Assembly (NCBI GenBank): GCA_017480325.1
Contig: JAFVAY010000012.1
Location: 62,001 to 126,000, forward strand
DNA: 64,000 nucleotides
From: Clostridiales bacterium
GTDB taxonomy: Bacteria; Bacillota; Clostridia; Saccharofermentanales; Saccharofermentanaceae
Reading direction: 5' to 3'
Below, one piece after another: positions 8,070-16,113 of the stretch (position 1 is its first letter; each line of letters begins with the position of its first letter). Below the pieces are notes generated by a model, which was not told the DNA's origin, made no database searches, and saw only the letters and a program-made list of their open reading frames with translations. The position numbers were made by a program, and so were the translations under genes.

Positions 8070-8803
8070 AATACCTCCGTCTCAGCCTTGATAACTGCTT
8101 CCTCAAGTGTCATTCCTGTGTATTCCTGTGCTCTTATTATCTTTCCGTTAAAGGTGTCATTCGTGAATGCACCGACAATAATGCCGGGGATCGCGCTCTC
8201 AGGTGAATTAGGTGCCTGTGATCCGCCGAGATCAGTTCTGCACCATCCGGGATCAGTCAGATTCATAGTGACTCCGGTTCCTTTAAGTCTTGATGCCATA
8301 TCCTTTGTGATCTTATCAAGAGCCGCCTTAGATGCAGAGTATCCGGCCTGTTCAGGATCCTTATCGATTCCACTGGTCGTATTGACTATACGGCCGAAGC
8401 CTCTCTTAAGCATTCCGGGGAGAAAATGATAGCAGATCGTTGCCGGGGCAATCGTATTAACATTAAAACTTACGGTAAAGTCCTCAGGAGGAGTCTTAAG
8501 ATAATCCTGACGGTATGCTATCTGAAGACCGGCGTTATTAAGGATTACATCAATATCCATCCCAAGAGCATCAATGCTTTGAAGCATGCTCTGAACAGAT
8601 CCGATATCATTAAGATCTGCTTCAACAGAACGGCACTGAACTCCGAGTGCTCTTATCTCTTTCTCCATTGAGGCCGTATGACTAATGCTTCTGCTTTGAA
8701 GGATGAGATTGGCGCCTTCGGAGGCCATCTTATATGCTGCGAGCTTCCCGAGTCCTCTTGAAGCTCCGGTAATAAGAACCCATCTGTCTTTAAGAATTAT
8801 CAT
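8066..8803 (-). CDS. Short-chain dehydrogenase/reductase
   Basis: 245 residues. Classical SDR: cofactor loop TGASRGLG at about residues 13-20, NNAG in the fourth strand, a serine-bearing NTTSGID strand and the YSASKAA catalytic Tyr-Lys pair. It heads a leftward run (SDR, aldo/keto reductase, P-loop, DUF3990, membrane) with gaps of at most 23 nt, which may be one transcript. A TATAAT box lies at 8834-8829 upstream. Substrate not inferable. Confidence 0.92.
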   Translation of the reverse strand: MIILKDRWVLITGASRGLGKLAAYKMASEGANLILQSRSISHTASMEKEIRALGVQCRSVEADLNDIGSVQSMLQSIDALGMDIDVILNNAGLQIAYRQDYLKTPPEDFTVSFNVNTIAPATICYHFLPGMLKRGFGRIVNTTSGIDKDPEQAGYSASKAALDKITKDMASRLKGTGVTMNLTDPGWCRTDLGGSQAPNSPESAIPGIIVGAFTNDTFNGKIIRAQEYTGMTLEEAVIKAETEVL

Positions 8804-8914
8804 GTTTTTTTTACTCCTCTTTTTGTTAATTATAGCATAGCCGCTTAAAGTGACATAAAGGTTATTAAATGCTATGCTTATTCTCGTAATATTTTTACAA
8901 TTAAGGAGTAAACG

Positions 8915-9889
8915 ATGTTATTTGCCCTGGCACTGATCCCTGTTATAGCGCTACTTATATTCATCTACGTTAACGACAAGAAGGAGAAGGAGCCTATCGG
9001 GCTGCTGTTAGGGCTTTTCTTCGCCGGAATGGGTACTGTTATAACCGCTGTTATCGCCGAGGCCATAGGACAGTTCGTACTGGATCTTATATTCCCATAT
9101 GAATCTGTGTTGAAGGTATCGCTTTTCGCGCTTATTATAGTGGGCCCTGCCGAGGAGCTTGGAAAGTACATGGTGCTTCGCCTTATCACATGGAATAATA
9201 AAAACTATAACTACAGCTACGACGCTATCGTGTATTCCGTCTTCGTATCCCTGGGATTCGCGTGCATCGAGAATGTTGGCTATGTCTTCTCCTACGGTAT
9301 CGGGACGGCGTTTCTTCGTATGTTTACGGCAGTTCCGGGACATGCCTGCTTCGCAGTGTTTATGGGCTTCTTCTACAGCAAGGCGAAATACGCTAAGCTG
9401 ACAAATAACAAGAAGGCTTACTCCAGATATAATACTCTTACTATACTCGTGCCTATCATCGGCCACGGGATCTATGATGCTATCGTATTTGCGGCAAGAC
9501 AGTCGGATGTTGCTTTACTGACAGGCCTGGGTGTTATCGTGTGGATCGGATATGTGATAGCCATGTTCGTAATATCTTTTATCCTGATTCTTCGGTCTGC
9601 AAAGAATGACTTCTGTATCGTGACTCTTACTGACAAGGTGCAGACAGTATATAAGCCCCGTGTGATAGGTAGTTGGACCTGCAGCTGCGGAACGGTCAAC
9701 AACTTTAACTTCTGCTCACAGTGCGGAAAGCAGCGACCGATGGTCAATAATTGGAATTGTCCCAAGTGCGGAACTCTCTCGACCTTCAATTTCTGCGGCA
9801 ACTGCGGCTGCCCCCGTCCGACGCGAAATAGTTCTGTTGCTGCTCCTACTGCCTCTTCTTCAGCTTCTTCCACAACGCAGCAGGTTTAA
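8915..9889 (+). CDS. PrsW-type intramembrane protease with C-terminal double zinc ribbon
   Basis: 324 residues. The hydrophobic core carries the PrsW/YdiL-like motifs: PAEELGK (Glu80-Glu81, Lys84), a FACIENVGY helix and HGIYDAI, which supply the Glu and His residues expected for this metallo-/glutamic-type membrane protease family. After the last helix (~residue 225) two Cys4 zinc ribbons follow: CSCG...CSQCG and CPKCG...CGNCG. The tail is Ser/Ala/Thr-rich. PrsW family members act in regulated proteolysis; the target here is unknown. AAGGAG precedes the ATG. Confidence 0.82.
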   Translation: MLFALALIPVIALLIFIYVNDKKEKEPIGLLLGLFFAGMGTVITAVIAEAIGQFVLDLIFPYESVLKVSLFALIIVGPAEELGKYMVLRLITWNNKNYNYSYDAIVYSVFVSLGFACIENVGYVFSYGIGTAFLRMFTAVPGHACFAVFMGFFYSKAKYAKLTNNKKAYSRYNTLTILVPIIGHGIYDAIVFAARQSDVALLTGLGVIVWIGYVIAMFVISFILILRSAKNDFCIVTLTDKVQTVYKPRVIGSWTCSCGTVNNFNFCSQCGKQRPMVNNWNCPKCGTLSTFNFCGNCGCPRPTRNSSVAAPTASSSASSTTQQV

Positions 9890-10523
9890 TCAAATAGAGC
9901 TCTTATATCAAGATTGGCATCGTGCTTCGACTCTTCGATGTATTCTTCAGTCATTATGTTCCTCTTGATCATGCTTTCTACAGCGACTTCTCTACAGCAG
10001 GAACACAGAGTCGATTCATAAACCCATTTCAGCAATGAATCCGGAAGGTCGGGGTTATCAGCGTCTTTATCCGGATATTCCGCGATCACTTTGTCATAAA
10101 CATCCTCGCCAAACTCCTCCCGGGCACAGGAATCAAACCAGAGAAAATCTTCTTTAAGATTCCGGGCTTAATCGCAGTGCGACTTAAACCAAAGCCCGAT
10201 ATCATTCATAATATTCGTGAGAACCTTTAAGCTGCTTCTTTGTATCAGCGATATCGCGAGGTATTCGAAGGACCTGCATAGCTCATTGATTTCTTCCTCC
10301 GAAGAGGCTTCTTTTATACGCCTCTCGAGAGCTTTGTACTTCTGGTCAGCCACGCCCTTGACCCCTCACACTGAATGTCAAAGGTATAGTCATGCCTGCA
10401 AATCTCCATGATCTGCTCACGATACTTCTTCGGCTCTTCTTTGGCGATAATATAAGCCCGACCGTGACCAGCCATAAGGTAGTGATTGAAGTCATAAATC
10501 ATCAGTTTGTATATTAATTCCAA
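9886..10523 (-). pseudogene. Decayed gene: one reading frame broken by a frameshift and a nonsense codon
   Basis: Three short ORFs read as one ancestral protein. The first (10523 down to about 10340) has GHGRAYIIAKEEPKKYREQI and QCEGSRAWLT. At that point the frame shifts into ADQKYKALERRIKE, which runs to a TAA at 10170-10168. The same frame then continues past the stop as ARNLKEDFLWFDSCARE to the stop at 9886. The GHGRA and Q-x-EGSRAW motifs belong to an unnamed conserved family I only partly recall. The 5' end overlaps the ParE gene, and the 3' end overlaps the PrsW gene by 4 bp. Confidence 0.7.
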
Positions 10524-10824
10524 ATAGGATTTTTATAAAATCACGTCGCGCATCAAGGATTCTAATGATTTTTACTGATTCATCTTCTACACGATAAAAC
10601 ACGTAGTTGTGATTGATATAAATATATCGATAATCAGATTCTATTCCGAGCCTCTCCCATATCCCCGTCCCTTGTAATGGGAACTGAGCGAGATTTCTGA
10701 TACTTTTCATAACTTTCTTTATATTATCAGTGGAAGTTTTCTCGCCAAATTCAGATATCAGATAAAGCTTTATTTCTTCAATATCATTAAGAGATTCAGG
10801 TGAAAAGTCAATTCTAAGGTTCAT
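10492..10824 (-). CDS. ParE/RelE superfamily toxin
   Basis: 110 residues. Opens with F-S-P-E-S-L-N-D-I-E-E-I-K-LYL, typical of ParE toxins, and closes with YRYIYINHNYVFYRVED, then IIRILDARRDF, the usual terminal strands. It overlaps the upstream antitoxin gene by 4 bp (ATGA), the common antitoxin-toxin order. Members inhibit gyrase (ParE) or cut mRNA (RelE); the sequence does not decide, though the long helical hairpin favours ParE. Confidence 0.85.
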   Translation of the reverse strand: MNLRIDFSPESLNDIEEIKLYLISEFGEKTSTDNIKKVMKSIRNLAQFPLQGTGIWERLGIESDYRYIYINHNYVFYRVEDESVKIIRILDARRDFIKILFGINIQTDDL

Positions 10825-11063
10825 AAACCTAATCTCTTCTCCACTTCTTCAATAGAAACCCATCCAGCCTTGGCGGATTCTTCTCCTCTGGCAAGTTCAT
10901 GTACAAGCGACTTCATTGCATTAAGCTCATCCAATTCCTTCATACTAACAATTGCATAGTCGCCCCGACCGTTCTTGGTAAGATAGACAGGAGATCCATA
11001 TGACACTTCATCCAAAACACATTTATAGTTTCTCAAATCCGATACAGGTCTAATATTCGGCAT
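10821..11063 (-). CDS. Phd/YefM family antitoxin
   Basis: 80 residues. MPNIRPVSDLRNYKCVLDEV, then G-S-P-V-Y-L-TKNGRGDYAIVSM, is the Phd/YefM fold that binds DNA at its N-terminus and neutralises the toxin with its C-terminus. Directly upstream of, and overlapping, the ParE-like toxin. Two direct copies of GTAATATT (11084 and 11096, 12 bp apart) lie 21-40 bp upstream and are a possible autoregulatory site. Confidence 0.88.
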   Translation of the reverse strand: MPNIRPVSDLRNYKCVLDEVSYGSPVYLTKNGRGDYAIVSMKELDELNAMKSLVHELARGEESAKAGWVSIEEVEKRLGL

Positions 11064-11135
11064 AACTTAACCTCCGATAAGTTGTAATATTTTTAGTAAT
11101 ATTATATATAAAATATTCAGCATAGTAAATGGATA

Positions 11136-11237
11136 TTACCCTAACACATACCCTTCTTCGACAGCAAGCTTACGGCAGTACTCGGTTCCTCTCCCCTGCT
11201 CGAAAAAGCAATTAATCTGCTTACCTACAATCGCCTC
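11136..11237 (-). pseudogene. C-terminal gene remnant
   Basis: 34 codons reading EAIVGKQINCFFEQGRGTEY and then CRKLAVEEGYVLG before a TAA. The frame follows, in phase, the TGA of the small Cys-rich gene at 11244, with no start codon. It looks like the tail of a lost protein. Family not recognised. Could be chance, hence low confidence. Confidence 0.35.
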
Positions 11238-11243
11238 TAGAAT

Positions 11244-11450
11244 TCAGCAGTTGACCCGATAATCTGCGGCAATCGTCTCGTAAGACTGCTCGCCCCTTAT
11301 GTAAGCTGCAAAAGCAACCTCTGCATCATGTCCTCGGAAAACCGTACAAAGACCACACATATCACAGTCTGCTATACAGGGATACTTATTCTTAATAAAC
11401 GCTCTGCGCTCCTCTTCGGTCGAATTGTCTATTGAAGGTACGATATCCAT
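11244..11450 (-). CDS. Small Cys-rich protein, copy 2
   Basis: 68 residues: MDIVPSIDNSTEEERRAFIK, then a Cys cluster C-x3-C-x2-C-x2-C, then YIRGEQSYETIAADY. The neighbour at 11465-11686 has the same order (TKEERE, Cys cluster, YIDGKKEIREIN), so these are tandem paralogs. The Cys cluster could bind zinc or an Fe-S cluster. Function unknown. Confidence 0.65.
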   Translation of the reverse strand: MDIVPSIDNSTEEERRAFIKNKYPCIADCDMCGLCTVFRGHDAEVAFAAYIRGEQSYETIAADYRVNC

Positions 11451-11464
11451 ATCACGATACTAAA

Positions 11465-11686
11465 CTACTGTATCTGCCGGTCCTGGCGATAGCGCTGCAT
11501 ATACTCCATATTGATTTCGCGAATCTCTTTCTTGCCGTCGATGTAGTCCTGATAGATATCCCACGGACTTCCGCCTCCAAGCCAGCAGGAAGAGCAATTC
11601 TCGCATCCGCCGCCACAATCAAGAGACGACTTTATTATCGCCTCTCGCTCTTCTTTTGTTGTGTCTTTAATCAATATAGAATCCAT
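11465..11686 (-). CDS. Small Cys-rich protein, copy 1
   Basis: 73 residues: MDSILIKDTTKEEREAIIK, then CGGGCENCSSC (C-x3-C-x2-C-x2-C), then YIDGKKEIREINMEYMQRYR. Same architecture as the gene at 11244. Probably a cytosolic metal-binding peptide; no known role. The two genes are 14 nt apart and likely cotranscribed. Its start overlaps the end of the small membrane ORF at 11671. Confidence 0.65.
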   Translation of the reverse strand: MDSILIKDTTKEEREAIIKSSLDCGGGCENCSSCWLGGGSPWDIYQDYIDGKKEIREINMEYMQRYRQDRQIQ

Positions 11687-11940
11687 AGCGATGCACTCCT
11701 ACTGCGATTATATAGTACTAAATAGGAATTACCTTTACCAACTTCATCTATATGTTCAGATATGATGCTATTATGTGGCTGAATTTCAACGCTATTATAT
11801 TCTTTCTGCTCAAAGTACGACTGTAAATACTTGTTTATTACATGATGGTTAAAGGCATAATTGATTAAGTTCAATAGTATTATCACTAATACTGCAATGG
11901 CAATTACTGTCTTAACTATATTTCTCTTATTGCCAGACAT
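11671..11940 (-). CDS. Small single-pass membrane protein, possibly truncated
   Basis: 89 residues: basic N-terminus (MSGNKRNIVK), one strong membrane helix (VIAIAVLVIILLNLINYAF), then a polar domain that stops abruptly after YNRSRSASLWILY. The end overlaps the next gene by 16 bp, which suggests the C-terminus has been lost. No family recognised. Confidence 0.5.
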   Translation of the reverse strand: MSGNKRNIVKTVIAIAVLVIILLNLINYAFNHHVINKYLQSYFEQKEYNSVEIQPHNSIISEHIDEVGKGNSYLVLYNRSRSASLWILY

Positions 11941-11994
11941 AAATACCTCTAATAATAGCGATTTTGCTTATCAATTATTATATATCACTTAACT

Positions 11995-12107
11995 CACTGA
12001 CAAAAACACTGACTATTCTTCAAAATTGTCAGTAATCTTGTCAATATAAGCCTCATACTGACAAAATCGGTGGCAAATCTTAAAAACTGTCAGTGAATCA
12101 CTCAGCG
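11995..12107. repeat. Inverted-word array F (word CACTGACA)
   Basis: Two 52-bp units, 11995-12046 and 12056-12107. Each is word, 4 nt, word, 12 nt, inverse word, 4 nt, inverse word. Unit 1: CACTGACA 11995, CACTGACT 12007, TGTCAGTA 12027, TGTCAATA 12039. Unit 2: TACTGACA 12056, degenerate CGGTGGCA 12068, TGTCAGTG 12088, degenerate ACTCAGCG 12100. Unit starts are 61 bp apart, as in array E. Same plan as D and E but with a loop 3 nt longer and a different word. Confidence 0.7.
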
Positions 12108-12138
12108 CAACTTTCCCCAAAGAATATCTATCTGTTCT

Positions 12139-12813
12139 TTATAGACCTTTCGTCCCTTCCTTCCGCCAGTAAAGAAGCGCCGGGATGAAGAACGTGGTCT
12201 CGAACAGGCTCTCGAGGGATCCCGTAAGACCCCACTCACCGGTAAGCTTTCCTATAAGCATAAACAGTGCAAAAAGAACCGCGTACCCTCCATACATATA
12301 AAGCAACACTCTTTTCTTAAGGCTTATCCTGCCGCTTAGTATTCCAACAACCAGCACCAGCTCCGTGAAGTATCCGAGAATCACAAGCACCCATGTAAGA
12401 GGGTCCATATAAGCATTCGCTCTTTGAATCATATCAATCGCAAGAGGTTCCGGCACTCCCGCTTTAACAGCGGACATAAAAGTCAAAGGAGCATAGACGC
12501 CCAACGTGTAATGCATATACAGAACTCCGCCAATACAAAGAAATGACGGGGTGATCAGAAGCTTAGCCAACCTTCCAAAAGATAACTGATATAGCCGATA
12601 CAGACTGATAAACCCGAGAATCATAAGAAGACTTCCTACGACGCCAATTGCCATGGATGTCATAAGGCGCCACTCCGGTACTCTCCACAAAGCCGTAACA
12701 TCCTCTGAGAACAGCACAGTTCCAACATAAAGGAAATTATCAGCTATCCCATACACTACTGCACCGCAGATACCGGCTAAAGCCAATTTATAATTCTTGT
12801 TACTTTTGCTCAT
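12139..12813 (-). CDS. Multi-pass membrane protein, DUF6796-like paralog 2
   Basis: 224 residues, about six or seven membrane helices. At the position where the relatives have GD it has GIADNFLY. A helix with MHYTLGVYAPL matches the His-bearing helix of the other copies. It overlaps the stop of the upstream hydrolase by 14 bp, so the pair is one operon behind palindrome site 3. Function unknown; the recurrent pairing with alpha/beta hydrolases suggests a shared membrane-associated task. Confidence 0.75.
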   Translation of the reverse strand: MSKSNKNYKLALAGICGAVVYGIADNFLYVGTVLFSEDVTALWRVPEWRLMTSMAIGVVGSLLMILGFISLYRLYQLSFGRLAKLLITPSFLCIGGVLYMHYTLGVYAPLTFMSAVKAGVPEPLAIDMIQRANAYMDPLTWVLVILGYFTELVLVVGILSGRISLKKRVLLYMYGGYAVLFALFMLIGKLTGEWGLTGSLESLFETTFFIPALLYWRKEGTKGL

Positions 12814-13720
12814 ACTTAATCCAATCTATTATCTCTTTCTCCGACTTCTCGAAATACCCGATATTCTCTTTCCTGTACTTCCCGAAGGTCTTGTACATCA
12901 AACCGATAAGAGGAATCATGCGGTAAAGCTTCTTCTCCCTCTCCCGATTCGGCATAAGACCGTTAAGATGACTTCCATGACGATAGATAACAACCTTAAC
13001 GTCTTTGGAATACCCGACTGATTCAAGATTATACTGAATCTTCTTAACGGAATACTCGGAAGGCCAGCACTCGTCCTCGTCACCTGCGATAAGAAGAATT
13101 CGTGCATTGGAATTCTCCGGATGAAGCATCGCCCGGGATACCATCGCCTCATCTTCATAAGCGCGTTGGTACGCTATCCACATACCGGTAACCTTATAAG
13201 AAAGACCGGGAACTTTGGAATAACGGGATGCCTTCACTGAAGAGAAATCAGCCTTAACAAAAGGGATGTCATCTCCCTTCCATGTAGCTATGCTTCTTCC
13301 GGTCATGGTCTTCTTATCCTTAAGCGTCCCCTCGAAAGGAACATGCGTGGGAGACACCATAATAAGATTCTCGAATCCGCCTATATACTGCGCCGCCAGC
13401 ACCGCGAAGATAGATCCCATGGACTGACCGTATATGCTTAAATGTTCTATCTTCTTCTCGTTTCTTAAGTAATCAACAGCGGGGATAAACATATCCAGAG
13501 GTACAACATTGGGAGAATCGGGAATCCCGTCGGCATCAAACAGCGATACGGAAAGTCCGGTAATCCCGTAATCTGCAAATCTTTCAGCAAATTTAATCCC
13601 GGGGAGTAAGCTCTGTTCCCCGCCCATCACAACGATAACCGCTCTGTCACTGCCGTTATCAGGCTCAGCCAGGTGTCCGACAAAGCCATGCTCACTCATA
13701 TTAAAGTCTTCGTATTTCAT
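12800..13720 (-). CDS. Alpha/beta hydrolase, acyl-CoA thioester hydrolase (BAAT_C)-like
   Basis: 306 residues. Features of the BAAT C-terminal-like hydrolases: an early VVVMGGEQSL oxyanion region, nucleophile elbow GQSMGS, an IAGDEDECWPS acid loop and YRHGSHLNG carrying the His. Relatives in this window are at 34291 and 55552. The ATG is only 8 nt after a perfect TATAAT (13734-13729), with no ribosome site, so a leaderless mRNA is likely. Probably cytosolic; acyl substrate not inferable. Confidence 0.82.
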   Translation of the reverse strand: MKYEDFNMSEHGFVGHLAEPDNGSDRAVIVVMGGEQSLLPGIKFAERFADYGITGLSVSLFDADGIPDSPNVVPLDMFIPAVDYLRNEKKIEHLSIYGQSMGSIFAVLAAQYIGGFENLIMVSPTHVPFEGTLKDKKTMTGRSIATWKGDDIPFVKADFSSVKASRYSKVPGLSYKVTGMWIAYQRAYEDEAMVSRAMLHPENSNARILLIAGDEDECWPSEYSVKKIQYNLESVGYSKDVKVVIYRHGSHLNGLMPNREREKKLYRMIPLIGLMYKTFGKYRKENIGYFEKSEKEIIDWIKYEQK

Positions 13721-13743
13721 AAGGCATAATTATACTACTCGAT

Positions 13744-13759
13744 GTTAGCCTTGGCTAAC
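13744..13759. promoter_or_regulatory. GTTAG-N6-CTAAC operator, site 3
   Basis: GTTAGCCTTGGCTAAC, arms GTTAGCC/GGCTAAC. On the minus strand it ends 9 bp before TATAAT (13734-13729) of the hydrolase/membrane operon. Confidence 0.75.
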
Positions 13760-13765
13760 TTTCTG

Positions 13766-13794
13766 TTGACACAACGCACTTTGTAGGAGATAAT
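13766..13794 (+). promoter_or_regulatory. SigA-type promoter of the DUF3793-flavodoxin pair
   Basis: TTGACA (13766-13771), 17 bp, GATAAT (13789-13794). The expected start of transcription falls near 13801, at the edge of palindrome site 4. Confidence 0.7.
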
Positions 13795-13802
13795 TTCATC
13801 GA

Positions 13803-13818
13803 GTTAGCCACGACTAAC
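13803..13818. promoter_or_regulatory. GTTAG-N6-CTAAC operator, site 4
   Basis: GTTAGCCACGACTAAC. Unlike the other sites it lies just downstream of a promoter (plus strand), over the probable transcription start, a position that also suits repression. Confidence 0.65.
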
Positions 13819-13850
13819 TTACCAGAACATGACGGATCGGAGACTTCATT

Positions 13851-14399
13851 TTGTCTGACGAGATATTTATAAGCCTTTGTTCCCCGACGCTTGCGGGAAT
13901 CAAGGTCGCTAATCTATTCAGCTGTGATTGTCCTTCACAGAAGAAGATGATAAGGGACATCAGCAGCCTTAACAGGAGACTTCATTCCAAAGGCATTATT
14001 GTCTTGCCTGTAAAACACATTGACGGCAGAGTTCTGGTTTATGTATATAGGCCCAAGCTTCTTAAGGCTTACTTATCTCGGGAAAACGTCAGAGCTATAC
14101 TCACCCACTTCGGGTATGACACAGATAACGTTAATTCCTGCATAAGGCGCATGATCTCTCGCCTCGAGGGCGATACCTTCCCTCACGAGATAGGACTCTT
14201 CTTAGGTTACCCTCCTGAAGATGTTCAGGGCTTTATCGATAACAACGGAAAGAACTTCAAGGTCTGCGGTATGTGGAAGGTCTATGGGGATGAATGTAAG
14301 TGCTGTAAGCTTTTCGCGCAGTATAACATGTGCACGAGAAGTTACCTTGAGGCATACAGATCAGGGAATACTATCGAACGACTCGCAGTAGCCGTTTGA
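13851..14399 (+). CDS. DUF3793 family protein
   Basis: 182 residues. Shows the DUF3793 hallmarks: CSPTLAGIKVANLF near the start, HEIGLFLGYPPEDVQGFI, and a Cys-rich end (VCGMWKVYG followed by C-x-C-C-KLF and a C-TRSYLEAY). The family is common in anaerobic Firmicutes and often sits beside flavodoxins, as here (32 nt upstream of one). Biochemical role not established; the Cys pairs suggest redox or metal binding. Start is TTG at 13851, supported by GGAG 9 nt upstream; no in-frame ATG is nearby. Confidence 0.88.
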   Translation: MSDEIFISLCSPTLAGIKVANLFSCDCPSQKKMIRDISSLNRRLHSKGIIVLPVKHIDGRVLVYVYRPKLLKAYLSRENVRAILTHFGYDTDNVNSCIRRMISRLEGDTFPHEIGLFLGYPPEDVQGFIDNNGKNFKVCGMWKVYGDECKCCKLFAQYNMCTRSYLEAYRSGNTIERLAVAV

Positions 14400-14431
14400 A
14401 GTAAATATAAACACACAGAAAGGATTTACAT

Positions 14432-14854
14432 ATGAGTAAAGTAGCAGTAGTTTTTTGGAGCGGTACAGGAAACACCGAGCAGATGGCTAACGCTGTAGTA
14501 GATGGAATCACGGCGGCAGGTGGAGAAGCTGAAGTAGTCGCTATCGCCGACTTCAATGCAGAAAAGATTGATGAGTACGATGCAATCGCATTCGGTTGCC
14601 CTTCCATGGGCGCAGAGCAGCTGGAGGATACGGAATTCGAGCCTATGTTCAATTCCATCGAGGGCAAGCTCTCCGGGAAGAAGATCGCTTTGTTCGGTTC
14701 TTACGGCTGGGGCGACGGAGAATGGATGCGTAACTGGAACGAGCAGTGCATCAACGACGGAGCCGTTATGGCTTGTGATTTCGTTATCTGCAACGAAGCT
14801 CCCGACGACGATGCAGTCACCGCCTGCAAGGCTTTGGGCGCCGCATTGGTTTAA
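14432..14854 (+). CDS. Flavodoxin
   Basis: 140 residues. Short-chain flavodoxin: FMN phosphate loop SGTGNTE at residues 10-16, a FGCPSMGAEQLE loop at about 50-60 and a GSYGWGDGEWM loop near 90, which hold the isoalloxazine ring. One-electron carrier replacing ferredoxin, in the cytosol. Follows the DUF3793 gene and ends before a strong terminator. AAAGGA precedes the ATG. Confidence 0.95.
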   Translation: MSKVAVVFWSGTGNTEQMANAVVDGITAAGGEAEVVAIADFNAEKIDEYDAIAFGCPSMGAEQLEDTEFEPMFNSIEGKLSGKKIALFGSYGWGDGEWMRNWNEQCINDGAVMACDFVICNEAPDDDAVTACKALGAALV

Positions 14855-14884
14855 GTGCTAACTTACTTTAAAAGCTATTTTAAG

Positions 14885-14917
14885 AGACACCCGTCGAATT
14901 GAACGGGTGTCTTTTTT
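14885..14917 (+). terminator. Intrinsic terminator after flavodoxin
   Basis: AGACACCCGT, 8-nt loop, ACGGGTGTCT, then a T-run. Perfect 10-bp stem 31 bp after the flavodoxin stop. Confidence 0.92.
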
Positions 14918-15821
14918 ATAATTTACGTCTAATAAAGTCTATTACCTGATCCTCTCCCCTTCTACCCTCCGGAGTAAAGGTGAAGACAGGATATGAATGA
15001 AAGGTATCGGGTTCTATATGAATCTCATAGTCTTTCAAATCGCAGCGTTTAAATGCTTCCTCATAGTCCGGAGCATCGCCAGACATCGACTCATCCCCTC
15101 CGAATCCAAGGAGCAAAGGCGGAAACTTAGAATAATCATCCTCTGCGGCACAGCCGGCTATATGCCTCGGAATTAAACTGTCAGGATCATAGAACTCCTT
15201 AAACTGCTTCTGTAAATCCCCTCCCATGACAACATCCTTGTCTTTAAGAGCACTCATTCTCTTAATACTTTCTTCCGACGTGTAAAGATTAAAAACAGAA
15301 AAGGCTACAATTACACCCGGCATAGGAAGCTCATAGCCTTCATGAGCGATATGTCGACCCAGCCCCATGACAAGAACTGCGCCTGCCGAATACCCGACCC
15401 AGGCGATGTTCTCAGACTTATACTTCTTAAGCATTTCCCGGTGAAGCTCATATCCGAATTTGACCCCATCGTACATATTGTACTGAGGATAAAGCGGATA
15501 CAAAGGGATCCAAAGGTCACAGCCGGTCTCGTCGATGTAACGGCGAATGCTTTTCTTGTTAGGAAACTGATATCTTATGTAGCCGCCGCCGGCGTAATAA
15601 ACCAGAGCTTTACTGTGATTGCTGTTTTCTTTTGAATAAACGATGCATCGGCAGCCTGAGACGCTTAGCTCTTTCTTCTTATACCCATTTATCTCAGGAA
15701 ATGTATATCGGCGTCTTTGTACCCTCTCCGCCTGTCTTACAAAATCCTCTCTTGTCATGGTAGCCTTCTTGGCTACTGTCCTGCGTAGTATAGGCTTAAG
15801 AAAACTATAGATAAAGCTCAT
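14916..15821 (-). CDS. Alpha/beta hydrolase (esterase/lipase, hydrolase_3-like)
   Basis: About 301 residues from the ATG at 15821, which has AGAAGG upstream. Oxyanion motif YAGGGYIRY in place of HGGG, nucleophile GYSAGAVL and a C-terminal HSYPVF with the His, matching the hormone-sensitive-lipase-like branch. A short N-terminal amphipathic/hydrophobic stretch is present (FIYSFLKPIL). The start follows the stop of an acyltransferase stump by 1 nt. Related in type to the gene at 51598. Substrate unknown. Confidence 0.85.
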   Translation of the reverse strand: MSFIYSFLKPILRRTVAKKATMTREDFVRQAERVQRRRYTFPEINGYKKKELSVSGCRCIVYSKENSNHSKALVYYAGGGYIRYQFPNKKSIRRYIDETGCDLWIPLYPLYPQYNMYDGVKFGYELHREMLKKYKSENIAWVGYSAGAVLVMGLGRHIAHEGYELPMPGVIVAFSVFNLYTSEESIKRMSALKDKDVVMGGDLQKQFKEFYDPDSLIPRHIAGCAAEDDYSKFPPLLLGFGGDESMSGDAPDYEEAFKRCDLKDYEIHIEPDTFHSYPVFTFTPEGRRGEDQVIDFIRRKL

Positions 15822-15822
15822 A

Positions 15823-16113
15823 TTATTCCTTCTGTTCATTAGGATCGAGCATCTTGATTACCTTCGCCGGGACACCGCCGACGACAGCATAATCAGGCAC
15901 ATCCTTTGTAACCACTGCACCTGCAGCAACAACGGCGTACTTACCGACAGTTACACCCGGACAGATCGTCGCATTCATGCCGATCCATGCATTCTTCTTT
16001 AATGTTACCTTACCATAAGTGTATGTCGTGTGTCTCTCATTTACATCGTGATTGATCGTGGAGATACGAACCCCTGGCGCACACATGACGCCGTCCTCGA
16101 ACTCGATTCCGCC
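15823..16113 (-). pseudogene. 5'-truncated hexapeptide-repeat acetyltransferase
   Basis: Only the C-terminal half of a maltose/galactoside O-acetyltransferase-type left-handed beta-helix remains: [15 protein letters not shown] followed by [20 protein letters not shown] and VPAKVIK. The catalytic-region motif INHDVN is kept, but about 90 N-terminal residues are gone. Its frame ([18 protein letters not shown]) begins directly after, and in phase with, the TAA of the flavodoxin-like gene at 16114, marking a deletion junction. The ATG at 16086 has no good ribosome site. Confidence 0.8.

Noticed and set aside
11136-11237. Extension of the 11244 Cys-rich protein by stop-codon readthrough
   Set aside because: In phase, but its tandem paralog has no such tail; a remnant of another gene is simpler.
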